From Prevotella sp. P6B1 (GTDB lineage: Bacteria > Bacteroidota > Bacteroidia > Bacteroidales > Bacteroidaceae): DNA of 64,000 nt. Location: positions 537,401 to 601,400 of the forward strand of contig NZ_JNKF01000011.1 of NCBI RefSeq assembly GCF_000702825.1, read 5' to 3'. This document shows positions 1-7,060 of the stretch, piece by piece. Within the stretch, counting starts at the first letter, position 1, and every line of letters starts with the position of its first letter. The notes under the pieces are model-generated. The model had not been told where the DNA came from, did not search any database, and saw only the letters and a program-made list of their open reading frames with translations. The position numbers and the translations under genes are program-made.

Positions 1-5
1 TTCAA

Positions 6-350
6 TTATTCAGTAAATTCGCCACTCCACAGATTCACATTAGGATCATCTTCACTATAGTACACATCAATAGAATCTCCCTTTTGGGGATATGGTGGAT
101 TTAATAGAGTGTATCTGGATATTCCTGAGTATTTCACACCATTCACCGTAAACTCATAAAAAATTTTAGTCTTACGATACGTTATGGAATTAATAGATGC
201 CTTAGTTACACTATGACTGATACTTAACCTCTCTCTATATTCGTTAATTTTAGTACGTTCTGGGTAAACCAGAATACGAATCAAAACGATGACAACTATT
301 ATTGCCAAAATATATCTCCACGCAAATTTTAGAAAATCTAACTTAATCAT
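6..350 (-). CDS. Small membrane-anchored protein, candidate RHS immunity protein
   Basis: Unknown protein of 114 aa. Residues 8-28 form one strongly hydrophobic N-terminal segment, so it is probably an inner-membrane protein with a small soluble domain behind it. It starts 6 bp after the stop of the RHS tip gene, in the same direction, which is where immunity genes of polymorphic toxins sit. The soluble part (about 45-110) has alternating beta-type residues and ends close to the window edge with its own stop, so the gene is complete. The immunity role is inferred from position only. I recognise no named immunity family. Confidence 0.6.
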   Translation of the reverse strand: MIKLDFLKFAWRYILAIIVVIVLIRILVYPERTKINEYRERLSISHSVTKASINSITYRKTKIFYEFTVNGVKYSGISRYTLLNPPYPQKGDSIDVYYSEDDPNVNLWSGEFTE

Positions 351-356
351 AATTCT

Positions 357-1376
357 TTATTTTTTATCATAATACTGATATGAATTATACATAATTTCTG
401 CGGTTTTATTTTTTACTGCATTTCCACGTTCTATAGATTTATTCTTTTTTGCAGCATTTTTCTTGTCCATCGCATTCTTTCTTCTTATAACGTTCTTCTG
501 TTCAATACTTAATGACCTTCCACTATTCTCAGCTCTCTCCGTTGCAGCTTTTACTGCTTTTTTGTTCGATGTAGGATGAACGGTCTTTCTATCAAACGCT
601 TTCACTGTCTTTCCAACAGTATAATCTATCGTAGCATTAGCAAGGTCACCGCCATTAGCGACTACATCTGCCGCATATCTTGTTCCTTCTGCTACAACCT
701 TTCCCGCTATTTTTCCCGCGATTTTGCTTCCTGTTCTTGTGACAATAGCTCTTCCTGCCGCAGTTTCTACTGCAGATGCTCCACTTGAAATAAAGCCAGC
801 TACAGCTGACAATGCTATTGCTTTCTCATCGATATCCGTAAGACAATCTGTTGAGAATCCTCCACTGGCTGCAACATTTGCTGTAACCTGACACACATAA
901 TCAGTTACTGCACCTATAATACCACCTGCAATATTAGTCCAAATTCGTCCGTCCGGGTCAATATTCTTAATAGGGTTATTCCCACAATAGTTATACGGAC
1001 TAAACGGATAGAACTTTTCACACAATGGATCCTCCCTATCCCATCTTAGCAGGATGGGGGCATATTGTCTGGCACCATAGTCGTAGGTGTTCAAACCATG
1101 CACATGATCGAACTCCTTGCCGTTATACTTGTAGGGCTGAATTCCTGCATTCAGTGTTGCATCGCCAAAGATACCGCCAAAGGGATAATAATGGGTTACC
1201 TGCTCCAGGGTGCCGTTCTCATTGACCACTGTACGATTATTACCCAGATGATCTTTGGTGTAGTAGTGGAACGTTGGCTGTGAGGACGCCACAGGGTTGG
1301 CAGGATAGCTACAATAACCTCCGTTGAACAGATAACGGTCTGGCTTGCCATTCTTCAAAATGAGGTTGCTATTCAT
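357..1376 (-). CDS. RHS repeat-associated core protein, 5'-truncated, with variable C-terminal tip
   Basis: The first 145 residues are the RHS core end: DHLGN at 42-46, YDYGARQY at 98-105 and the closing SPYNY...NPIKNIDPDG at 126-143, the point where RHS proteins switch to a variable toxin tip. The tip (145-339) has an Ala/Gly-rich hydrophobic stretch at 145-260 and a Lys/Asn-rich basic tail, with no toxin family that I recognise. Full RHS proteins are usually well over 1000 aa. Here the beta-cage repeats are missing and the frame opens inside the core. A good promoter lies 50 bp upstream, so the fragment may still be expressed. It could be a displaced tip cassette or the remains of a deleted rhs gene. 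Confidence 0.8.
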   Translation of the reverse strand: MNSNLILKNGKPDRYLFNGGYCSYPANPVASSQPTFHYYTKDHLGNNRTVVNENGTLEQVTHYYPFGGIFGDATLNAGIQPYKYNGKEFDHVHGLNTYDYGARQYAPILLRWDREDPLCEKFYPFSPYNYCGNNPIKNIDPDGRIWTNIAGGIIGAVTDYVCQVTANVAASGGFSTDCLTDIDEKAIALSAVAGFISSGASAVETAAGRAIVTRTGSKIAGKIAGKVVAEGTRYAADVVANGGDLANATIDYTVGKTVKAFDRKTVHPTSNKKAVKAATERAENSGRSLSIEQKNVIRRKNAMDKKNAAKKNKSIERGNAVKNKTAEIMYNSYQYYDKK

Positions 1377-1425
1377 GAGTTTGTGGCGGTTGGGCCTTTT
1401 AAGTAAATTGTTATTAATTTGGGTT

Positions 1426-1457
1426 CAAATGTACGCACAAGTTCTCAATCTGCCAAA
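1426..1457 (-). promoter_or_regulatory. Promoter of the truncated RHS gene
   Basis: On the minus strand TTTG (1454-1457) and TACATTTG (1426-1433) are separated by exactly 20 nt, matching the Bacteroidetes -33/-7 pattern used elsewhere in this window. The leader to the RHS start codon is about 45 nt. Confidence 0.55.
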
Positions 1458-1512
1458 TATTTACGTTGTATTTATAGAAGATTAACACTCACATGCCCAA
1501 TGGATTACAGTT

Positions 1513-1548
1513 GTAAAAAACAAAAATCCCCGCTCAGTGGCGGGGATT
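1513..1548 (-). terminator. Rho-independent terminator after the amidase gene
   Basis: Minus-strand hairpin with 9-bp GC-rich arms (1525-1533 with 1540-1548), then a T-rich tail (1513-1526). It lies 10 nt after the amidase stop and separates that module from the RHS gene. Confidence 0.85.
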
Positions 1549-1557
1549 GGTGTGTGT

Positions 1558-1983
1558 TTACTCCGGCTGGAGATCGGCGTACTCGCGGGCTACGTTGGCT
1601 ATGCAGGGACAGGCCTTCCGGGGGTTCAGGTCGTGATGGCCTACGATGACGGCGCGGGGGTAGCGACGGTGCAGGTCGGCGAGTAGCTGACGGAGGGCTG
1701 ACTTCTGAGCCGGGGTGCGGGTGTCGGCGGGTTGACCACGGGCGTCGTAACCACCTTCGTAGCACACGCCTATCGAATACTTGTTGTGGTTCACACAGTG
1801 CGCACCCACCATCCATTCCGGTCGGCCAGCCTCAATTTCTCCGTTACGACGGATCACGTAATGATAGCCTACGCCAAACTTAAAGCCTCTATCATGATGC
1901 CAGGTATCGATCTGGACAACCGACGAAGTCTGATCAGGTCGCACTGCCGAACAATGAACGACTATCAGAGTAATGCTCCGCAT
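1558..1983 (-). CDS. N-acetylmuramoyl-L-alanine amidase (Amidase_2 / T7 lysozyme type)
   Basis: A 141-aa single-domain amidase that would cleave the bond between N-acetylmuramic acid and the stem peptide. The zinc-site pattern is visible: H10 in VVHCSA, H116 in GHHDLNP, and C125 or C127 in KACPC; GYHYVI at 39-44 is also typical. There is no signal peptide, so export would need a partner or lysis. Its start overlaps the end of the smalltalk gene by 19 bp. This amidase-smalltalk-HU order recurs across Bacteroidales and is usually misread as prophage. No phage genes are nearby. Confidence 0.9.
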   Translation of the reverse strand: MRSITLIVVHCSAVRPDQTSSVVQIDTWHHDRGFKFGVGYHYVIRRNGEIEAGRPEWMVGAHCVNHNKYSIGVCYEGGYDARGQPADTRTPAQKSALRQLLADLHRRYPRAVIVGHHDLNPRKACPCIANVAREYADLQPE

Positions 1984-2075
1984 GACTGAACGGCTAATGT
2001 GCCTGCAATCGTTGTGATGACCGTTGCCAGGAACTTAATGACCTTGACAACCTTCTTCCATGAAATCTTTACCAT
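1965..2075 (-). CDS. Smalltalk protein
   Basis: A 36-aa ORF beginning MVKISWKKVVKVIKFLATV: a basic amphipathic start followed by one hydrophobic helix. It matches the small family that NCBI calls smalltalk protein in length, sequence style and position between an HU-family gene and an amidase. The function is unknown; a membrane role, for example helping the leaderless amidase, is only a guess. It overlaps the amidase start by 19 bp, which suggests translational coupling. A truncated copy of the same gene lies at 23974-24039. Confidence 0.85.
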   Translation of the reverse strand: MVKISWKKVVKVIKFLATVITTIAGTLAVQSCGALL

Positions 2076-2103
2076 AAGTAGTTTGTTTTTTTAAGTGAAA
2101 CCA

Positions 2104-2667
2104 TTAATCCTCTGTGCTGCCGTCGGGGTTGGGCTCGCCGCCGCCATTGTTACCGCCACCGGTATTTCCGCCGGTATTGTCACCGGTATTGCTGCCGGTA
2201 TTGTCGTTATCCTGTTCGGGATCCTCGATGTTACCAGGATCGCTACTGGTGACACGCTTCACCACCTTGCCCTCACGATCGTAGCAGGTAATGTTGATCG
2301 AGGTTTCCTTCAGCTCGTCCTTGATCTCAACCGATGGCGAGAAGATGACGCGGCGGGTGGTGATCAAGCCGGTGCTCACCTTGTTTACATCATCGACCGA
2401 AGTTGCTCTGACGCCGAAGCGCATACGTCCCAGACCAGGGATGGCGATGGAGTGTCCCTCGGTGGCCCACACCTTGACAACCTCGCCGATAGCATCCCAG
2501 GCAGCGCTCAGTGCGCCCTCAGCGATACCACTGCGTACAGAGGCCTCGCTAATCACCTTCTGTGCCGACAGCGTGTTGTAAATCTCGGCCTGCATCATAA
2601 AACGGTACTTGCCAGCATGCTGGCCTACCTTGAGCTGGCGCTCTACTGCTTTTACTTTAATTGCCAT
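2104..2667 (-). CDS. HU-family DNA-binding protein with Gly/Asn/Asp-rich tail
   Basis: 187 aa. Residues 1-125 follow the Bacteroidetes HU/IHF-like pattern (MAIKVKAVERQ start, GEVVKVWATEGHSIAIPGLGRMRFG in the beta-arm region). From about 140 on there is an acidic, low-complexity tail of G, N, T, D and P. DNA binding is inferred from the family; the tail is a linker or disordered end of unknown role. It is the middle gene of the VirE-HTH-HU-smalltalk-amidase series, with its own -7 box 55 bp upstream. The last codons recur as a relic at 24068-24103. Confidence 0.85.
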   Translation of the reverse strand: MAIKVKAVERQLKVGQHAGKYRFMMQAEIYNTLSAQKVISEASVRSGIAEGALSAAWDAIGEVVKVWATEGHSIAIPGLGRMRFGVRATSVDDVNKVSTGLITTRRVIFSPSVEIKDELKETSINITCYDREGKVVKRVTSSDPGNIEDPEQDNDNTGSNTGDNTGGNTGGGNNGGGEPNPDGSTED

Positions 2668-2721
2668 AAACTAATAAAACTTTAAAAATGAAACATTAAG
2701 ACCATTTGTCATTCGACAGAA

Positions 2722-2729
2722 CAAAGATA
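2722..2729 (-). promoter_or_regulatory. -7 element upstream of the HU-family gene
   Basis: TATCTTTG on the minus strand fits the TAnnTTTG consensus. No clear TTTG is seen at the -33 position, which suits a promoter that needs an activator. Phased direct repeats lie just upstream. Confidence 0.4.
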
Positions 2730-2750
2730 CAACATTTACAAACCTCGCTG

Positions 2751-2800
2751 GTGAGTTACGTCGACTTATGGTGAGATAAGGTGAGATAAAGTGAGATAAG
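2751..2800. repeat. Helically phased 10-bp direct repeats
   Basis: Three consecutive decamers GTGAGATAAG, GTGAGATAAA and GTGAGATAAG fill 2771-2800, and a degenerate copy GTGAGTTACG sits in register at 2751-2760. The 10-bp period places every copy on the same face of the helix. They lie between the HTH gene and the HU gene, upstream of the HU -7 box, as expected for an activator or repressor site. Confidence 0.7.
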
Positions 2801-2801
2801 G

Positions 2802-2981
2802 TTATAAATCGATACTCAGTTTCTCGGCGATAAACTTCACTACCACCGGCGGAAGCATTCTTGCTTTAGGATGCAGCCCAAGTGCCTTCAGCTCACTACT
2901 GAAGGGTTTACACCAGCGGTTCAGGGTGTTCAGACTTACCCCGGCCTTGGCAGCCAATTCCTGTTTCGACATTGATTTCAT
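2802..2981 (-). CDS. Small HTH protein (DUF4248-like)
   Basis: A 59-aa ORF. SKQELAAKAGVSLNTLNRW at residues 4-22 reads as a compact helix-turn-helix, followed by a basic segment and a hydrophobic end. Size and position downstream of a VirE-like gene fit the DUF4248 family of Bacteroidales, although I cannot confirm the family without a search. It is the nearest candidate for a protein that binds the decamer repeats next to it. Confidence 0.7.
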   Translation of the reverse strand: MKSMSKQELAAKAGVSLNTLNRWCKPFSSELKALGLHPKARMLPPVVVKFIAEKLSIDL

Positions 2982-3133
2982 AAACGCTTAGTGATTGAAT
3001 TTTTGAAAAGTAACTAAAGATATTTTGCGCGCTAACTACTTTGCACGTGAAAAGTACTTAGAGAAAAATTGCACCCTTTTTGATCGTTTCCGGGTGACAG
3101 GGTGACAACGGTAACAGCATATTTCTAAACATT

Positions 3134-3194
3134 CTCGCGTACGTACGTGAACTTTTTTTTTCGAGTTTTCAAAGTTCCTGTACGTACGCGCGAG
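3134..3194. repeat. Long imperfect inverted repeat with TACGTACG arms
   Basis: The left arm (from 3134) and right arm (to 3194) both carry CTCGCG plus TACGTAC and a GAAC/GTTC extension, with a 2-nt bulge. The spacer is about 25 nt and AT-rich. It sits directly behind the stop of the VirE-like gene. There is no T-tract after the stem on the minus strand, so it is not a standard terminator. It may be an mRNA-stabilising stem or a protein site. Confidence 0.6.
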
Positions 3195-3200
3195 GATTTT

Positions 3201-4994
3201 TCAAAAAACGGTGTCATCGTTGTCACCCTTGTCACCATCAGATACGGCCATACCCATCCGTTTACGCTTGTTCTCCTTGATTTCCAAGTCGTTATAGCGA
3301 TACACCCAGTAGCCACGTCCATGCTTGGTGCGAGCGGGTTCGAAGCCCAACTTGCGCATGGCCGGACCGATGTTGTTGATATTGAGCCTCAACGTGGGGT
3401 TATAACTGATGGCATCGAAAATCATCGTACGGGTGACGAACTCCACCTGGTCGCCAGGCTGAGGCGTACGGAAACGCTCGCTGATCTTCTCGACCTCGGG
3501 CATAGGGGCCTCGAAATCCTCGTTGTGCTGTCCTAACAGCTCCAGCTCACTGCGCGTAAACCAGTGGCAGAAGCCCTGCTGATACAGCGCATAGGCCTCG
3601 GCGAATACACCCTCGTAATCTACCTCAAACTCACGGGGATTCAGAATACTCTCCACCTCGAACGGCAACCAACGACGGTTGCCCGTAGGATCGTTGAGAA
3701 ACTGCACATTGTTGCCTGTGCCGCAGAACGAGGCGATATGCTTGCGGTGCTCGTGGAAGTGGGCATAGGCAGCACGCTCGTCGATGCTCTGCATTGTCAC
3801 GGCAGCCTTCAGCTGGTTCAGTTCTGACTGTCGCATGGTATCGAGCTCCTCGCAGCACACCAGACCATACTGGGCCAATGTCAGCAGATCGTCTTTCGAC
3901 ATCCTGTTTGCGTTGGTCTTAGTGTAAAAGTATTTACGTAGTTCCGGCGGCAGCAGATATTGGAACCAGGTGGTCTTATACGACCCCTGTTCGCCTATCA
4001 GCACCAGTATCTCGTGGTTCACCTCTACAGGATCAATCCATCCCGCCACCACGCCCACCAGCCACTTGCGCAGAAAGCGGTAGAACAACTCCTGCTTCTC
4101 CACGCCGCCCTTCACCATAACCGACAGCGACAAGGACAGAATATGATTCTTTTCATCCCACGGCGGCAGGTGTTCAAGATAGCTGGTAAAGGGGTTAAAA
4201 TCGGGCACAAAGTCCGACTCAATCACACGAAAGATATCCGGCGCCCTCACAGTTTTCTGTTCCGACATCTTTGTCCACAGCGAGTTCACCAGATGGTCGT
4301 CGATAGGCACCCATGACATATCGTTATCAGGCAAGCGGTACTCTACACGCGAGGTGATGACATTGCGCCGCAAGTACACATGATTAGCCAGGAACTCGCG
4401 TATATCCTTCACACTGGCATACTGTTCCTTCCAGTTCTGTTTGCGTTCCTTAACCCCGACTTGCGATTTCCGTCCTTCGCGTTTAGCGGCATTGGCCTCC
4501 TTGATCTCCCACGCATAGAAAGGCTCGGCATAGGCATGATAGCACAGCTCGGCATCATGCACCAGCTGCACCATCCGCCCCTTACCGCTACGGTCGGTTT
4601 TCGCCCCCATCAACTGGTCATAATAGTCGCACCCGAAGTCGTAAGCCTTCGAATAGTACAGCTTCTGCAGGTGAAGTTCGTAGTCGCGCTCAAGCTCATA
4701 ACCGAACACGATGTGGAGTGTGTCGGCTGTTCCGAAGAGCAGCAATGTGTGCGGGTCGGCACGTGCCTCCTCACGGAGCTCCGCCACACTGCTACTCTCC
4801 AGATGGGCATAGCTCACCACCGATAAGCCCGTGAAACTCGTGATATTCTTCGGTCGGTAGCCACCCTCTAAGATCGCCGATACCGAGCAAAACGGCATTA
4901 CCAGACTACCAGTACGAATTAATTCTACAACCTGTTCAAGCGATACGCTTTGTGGTTGTGAATCCTTGCTGTGTTGTAATAATGAGACTTTCAT
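3201..4994 (-). CDS. VirE/VapE-like P-loop ATPase with BT4734-type N-terminal domain
   Basis: 597 aa. Residues 1-160 match the VirE_N (BT4734/BF3469) pattern, including DPHTLLLF and the following core. The C-terminal part is a VirE/DUF3874-type P-loop ATPase: Walker A GEQGSYKT at 334-341, acidic CCEELD at 380-385, GTGN at 425-428 and DPTGNRRWLPFEV at 435-447. Relatives are primase-helicase-like proteins of mobile elements; the role in this chromosomal module is unknown. Its start overlaps the preceding 146-aa gene by 59 bp. Sits in an operon with the small HTH, HU, smalltalk and amidase genes. Confidence 0.85.
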   Translation of the reverse strand: MKVSLLQHSKDSQPQSVSLEQVVELIRTGSLVMPFCSVSAILEGGYRPKNITSFTGLSVVSYAHLESSSVAELREEARADPHTLLLFGTADTLHIVFGYELERDYELHLQKLYYSKAYDFGCDYYDQLMGAKTDRSGKGRMVQLVHDAELCYHAYAEPFYAWEIKEANAAKREGRKSQVGVKERKQNWKEQYASVKDIREFLANHVYLRRNVITSRVEYRLPDNDMSWVPIDDHLVNSLWTKMSEQKTVRAPDIFRVIESDFVPDFNPFTSYLEHLPPWDEKNHILSLSLSVMVKGGVEKQELFYRFLRKWLVGVVAGWIDPVEVNHEILVLIGEQGSYKTTWFQYLLPPELRKYFYTKTNANRMSKDDLLTLAQYGLVCCEELDTMRQSELNQLKAAVTMQSIDERAAYAHFHEHRKHIASFCGTGNNVQFLNDPTGNRRWLPFEVESILNPREFEVDYEGVFAEAYALYQQGFCHWFTRSELELLGQHNEDFEAPMPEVEKISERFRTPQPGDQVEFVTRTMIFDAISYNPTLRLNINNIGPAMRKLGFEPARTKHGRGYWVYRYNDLEIKENKRKRMGMAVSDGDKGDNDDTVF

Positions 4995-5376
4995 CTTTCT
5001 TAGTTTGTTCTCTTTCTTTTTTGAAATGATTTATCTGCCCATAAATGCCATGACGTATGTTTTCTTTTCGTCTAAACATATTCTGATTATCATCCAAGTT
5101 AGTATGTTTAGCCAGATACTCGCATATTCGAGCTATTTTTCTTTCTTTAAACCAGCCATAAGCAATCATACGAGCCAAATCATAGTAAACATTTTTCCTC
5201 TTGAATACGCTACTAAAAGCAAATTCAAGATTATCCCAATCCTTAAACTTAGCTGAATGGTTTGGTTCATTTAAGTATTGGCGCCACACTTCAAGAATTT
5301 GCCTCAAATCACCCCAGCAATTTTGGGTATAGAACTGCCCTAAAAAGGATTGTTCCTTTTCTAATATTTCTTTCAT
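4936..5376 (-). CDS. Unknown protein, second gene of the VirE operon
   Basis: 146 aa, no family recognised. It is rich in aromatic and charged residues, predicted largely helical, without signal peptide or membrane segment. A basic stretch around 105-125 could bind nucleic acid. Its last 19 codons overlap the start of the VirE-like gene in another frame, a strong sign of translational coupling. It is AT-rich compared with the VirE gene, so it may be a later arrival in the module. Confidence 0.65.
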   Translation of the reverse strand: MKEILEKEQSFLGQFYTQNCWGDLRQILEVWRQYLNEPNHSAKFKDWDNLEFAFSSVFKRKNVYYDLARMIAYGWFKERKIARICEYLAKHTNLDDNQNMFRRKENIRHGIYGQINHFKKEREQTKKDESLIITTQQGFTTTKRIA

Positions 5377-5452
5377 ATATTTTGTTTTTAATTATTGTTT
5401 ACATACCTGTCACTAAAGATCAGCGTATGCCTAAATTGTTGCCACAAAGTAA

Positions 5453-5557
5453 TTACATCATAGTGGGTGGTTTGGCTAACAAGGCTGCAAGTTTTAAGAA
5501 TGCAGCCCAGCTAATGGAGCCTGGTTGTTGAATGTTTGTTAATTGTCTATGTCTCAT
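5453..5557 (-). CDS. 34-aa small protein heading the VirE operon
   Basis: An ORF of 34 codons whose start lies about 24 nt after a textbook promoter. The middle reads QQPGSISWAAFLKLAALLA, an amphipathic helix after a Pro-Gly-Ser turn. A second copy at 24413-24544, also first behind a promoter and in front of VirE_N sequence, shares the pattern PGS-x-SW-x-AFL, which argues for a real protein rather than chance. Function unknown. Confidence 0.6.
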   Translation of the reverse strand: MRHRQLTNIQQPGSISWAAFLKLAALLAKPPTMM

Positions 5558-5573
5558 CTCTGTTTAATTTCTA

Positions 5574-5605
5574 CAAAGTTACAAGTTACCTTTTAGAGCT
5601 GCAAA
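5574..5605 (-). promoter_or_regulatory. Promoter of the VirE operon
   Basis: Minus-strand TTTG (5602-5605) and TAACTTTG (5574-5581) with a 20-nt spacer. It drives the 34-aa ORF, the 146-aa gene and the VirE-like gene. Confidence 0.75.
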
Positions 5606-5684
5606 AAAATCACTGATTTTTTTATCGCGTATGGCCTAAAACCAGCATTTTCATGTAACACTTTTTATTTTTCAAGCCAAATCC

Positions 5685-5715
5685 TTGCTCATTTCAGCAC
5701 TTATTCGTACCTTTG
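5685..5715 (+). promoter_or_regulatory. Promoter of the methyltransferase-nuclease operon
   Basis: TTG (5685-5687, CTTG in context) and TACCTTTG (5708-5715), spacer 20 nt. Predicted start of transcription is near 5722, leaving a leader of about 330 nt before the first enzyme gene. Confidence 0.7.
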
Positions 5716-5721
5716 TACCCG

Positions 5722-6055
5722 ATCACTGGTATACAACACAGAGGTGGCCGGTGTGACTTTTGTGGGTAAATCATAAAGCATTCGCTATTATTTCGCGTTC
5801 AGCCAAAAGCCTCGGAAACTTCTTGGAAATAACAACGCACTGAGATAATAAGTGATAGGGTGTTCGGTATGGAGCATCTTAGTCGTCTTTTGTATAGCAA
5901 TGCATTCACGCTACGGCGTGGTGCATACTTGTAAAGACGACTGGGGTTTCCATCCGAGGCTGCCTCATAGCTGGACGCAAAAGGTGCATCACGCTTTTTT
6001 TGCGTCTTAGCGTGATTGATAGTTGGGTGCTATTCATAAGACTATCAATCGCATT
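5722..6055 (+). promoter_or_regulatory. Structured 5' leader, probable attenuator
   Basis: Several stems can be read. A 10-bp perfect stem pairs 5881-5890 with 5933-5942 and encloses CACGC-TACG-GCGTG (5907-5920), a UNCG-type tetraloop closed by C-G. Downstream are three overlapping inverted repeats: A (5974-5982 with 5998-6006), B (5988-5995 with 6009-6016) and C (6014-6023 with 6041-6050, perfect 10 bp). A excludes B, and B excludes C. C ends 5 nt before the methyltransferase ATG and would hide the translation start. This is the layout of a translational attenuator. I know no Rfam family that it matches. Confidence 0.6.
5869..5934 (+). CDS. Possible 21-aa leader peptide
   Basis: ATG at 5869 opens a 21-codon frame ending at TAA 5932-5934. 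The whole 5881-5942 hairpin lies over it, so a ribosome on this frame would melt that stem. The encoded peptide has Leu- and Arg-rich stretches (SRLL, TLRRG). It may be a stalling peptide as in Bacteroides antibiotic-resistance leaders, or a chance frame in a structured RNA. Confidence 0.35.
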   Translation: MEHLSRLLYSNAFTLRRGAYL

Positions 6056-7054
6056 ATGGCAAATAAAAACTTAAACGCCGCCAAGGAGGCAAAGAAAGAC
6101 GAATTTTATACGCAACTTGAGGATATTAATAACGAGCTGCGACACTATCGGGAACACTTCCGAGGCAAAACGGTGTTGTGTAATTGCGACGACCCACGAG
6201 TGTCGAACTTCTTCACTTACTTTGCCTACAACTTTGAGTTCTTAGGACTGAAGCGCCTCATCACTACCTGCTACAAAAATCAGGATATGGACTTGTTTAG
6301 TCAGAATAAAAGCGAGCAAGCCATCTATCTGATATACGATGGTGACAAGAATGGCAACAATATCCCTGATCCAGAAGAAATCGGCATACATCCACTGAAA
6401 GGTGATGGCGATTTTCGCAGTCGTGAATGCATAGAGCTGCTAAAGCAAGCCGATATAGTAGTTACTAACCCACCCTTCTCGCTATTCCGTGAATACGTAG
6501 CACAGCTGATGAAGTACGAGAAGAAGTTCCTGATTATTGGCCATCAAAATGCAGTATGTTACAAAGAAATATTTCCTCTAATTATGTCTAACAAAATATG
6601 GTTAGGATATGGATTCAAAGGAGGCGCTGGACACTTTATCTCAAAATATGAGGACACCGCAACAGCGGGAGACCATAGAGAAGGAATGATTCGTGTTTCT
6701 GGCGTTCATTGGTTTACAAACCTTGAAATCAAAAAACGCCATGAGGATATTATACTATACAAGCATTATACACCAGAAGAATATCCTCATTACGTCAATT
6801 ACGATGCTATCGAGGTTAGTAAAACTGCTGATATTCCATGTGATTATGATGGAGCGATGGGAGTGCCCATCACTTTCCTCGACAAATATAATCCTGACCA
6901 ATTCGAGATTCTTGGTATAGGTTTGGAACTTGCAGATATGAGCATCATCCGCCAACGTATGGGCAAACTAAATGGTGGACCTCGCCTGTACATTGAGAAA
7001 GATGGTGAACTAGTTCGCTTATATGAAAGAATCCTTATTCGCAAAAAACAATAA
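6056..7054 (+). CDS. EcoRI-family adenine-specific DNA methyltransferase
   Basis: 332 aa from ATG 6056. A TTG at 6023 in the same frame is rejected because the family starts around the NLNAAKEAKKDEFYTQ segment. The amino-methyltransferase catalytic motif NPPF is at 138-141 and DEFYT at 15-19 resembles the M.EcoRI start. It should transfer a methyl group from S-adenosylmethionine to adenine N6. There is no EcoRI-type endonuclease next to it; instead the next two genes, 6 and 14 bp apart, encode unrelated nuclease domains, so it probably protects the host from those. Confidence 0.88.
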   Translation: MANKNLNAAKEAKKDEFYTQLEDINNELRHYREHFRGKTVLCNCDDPRVSNFFTYFAYNFEFLGLKRLITTCYKNQDMDLFSQNKSEQAIYLIYDGDKNGNNIPDPEEIGIHPLKGDGDFRSRECIELLKQADIVVTNPPFSLFREYVAQLMKYEKKFLIIGHQNAVCYKEIFPLIMSNKIWLGYGFKGGAGHFISKYEDTATAGDHREGMIRVSGVHWFTNLEIKKRHEDIILYKHYTPEEYPHYVNYDAIEVSKTADIPCDYDGAMGVPITFLDKYNPDQFEILGIGLELADMSIIRQRMGKLNGGPRLYIEKDGELVRLYERILIRKKQ

Positions 7055-7060
7055 ACAACT

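Noticed and set aside
1558..4994. Prophage
   Set aside because: The amidase and VirE-like ATPase alone suggest phage, but there are no structural, terminase, portal or integrase genes, and the gene set is a known Bacteroidales chromosomal module.
6023..6055. TTG start adding 11 residues to the methyltransferase
   Set aside because: The added codons overlap hairpin C of the leader and are not typical of the family. ATG 6056 begins at the expected place.
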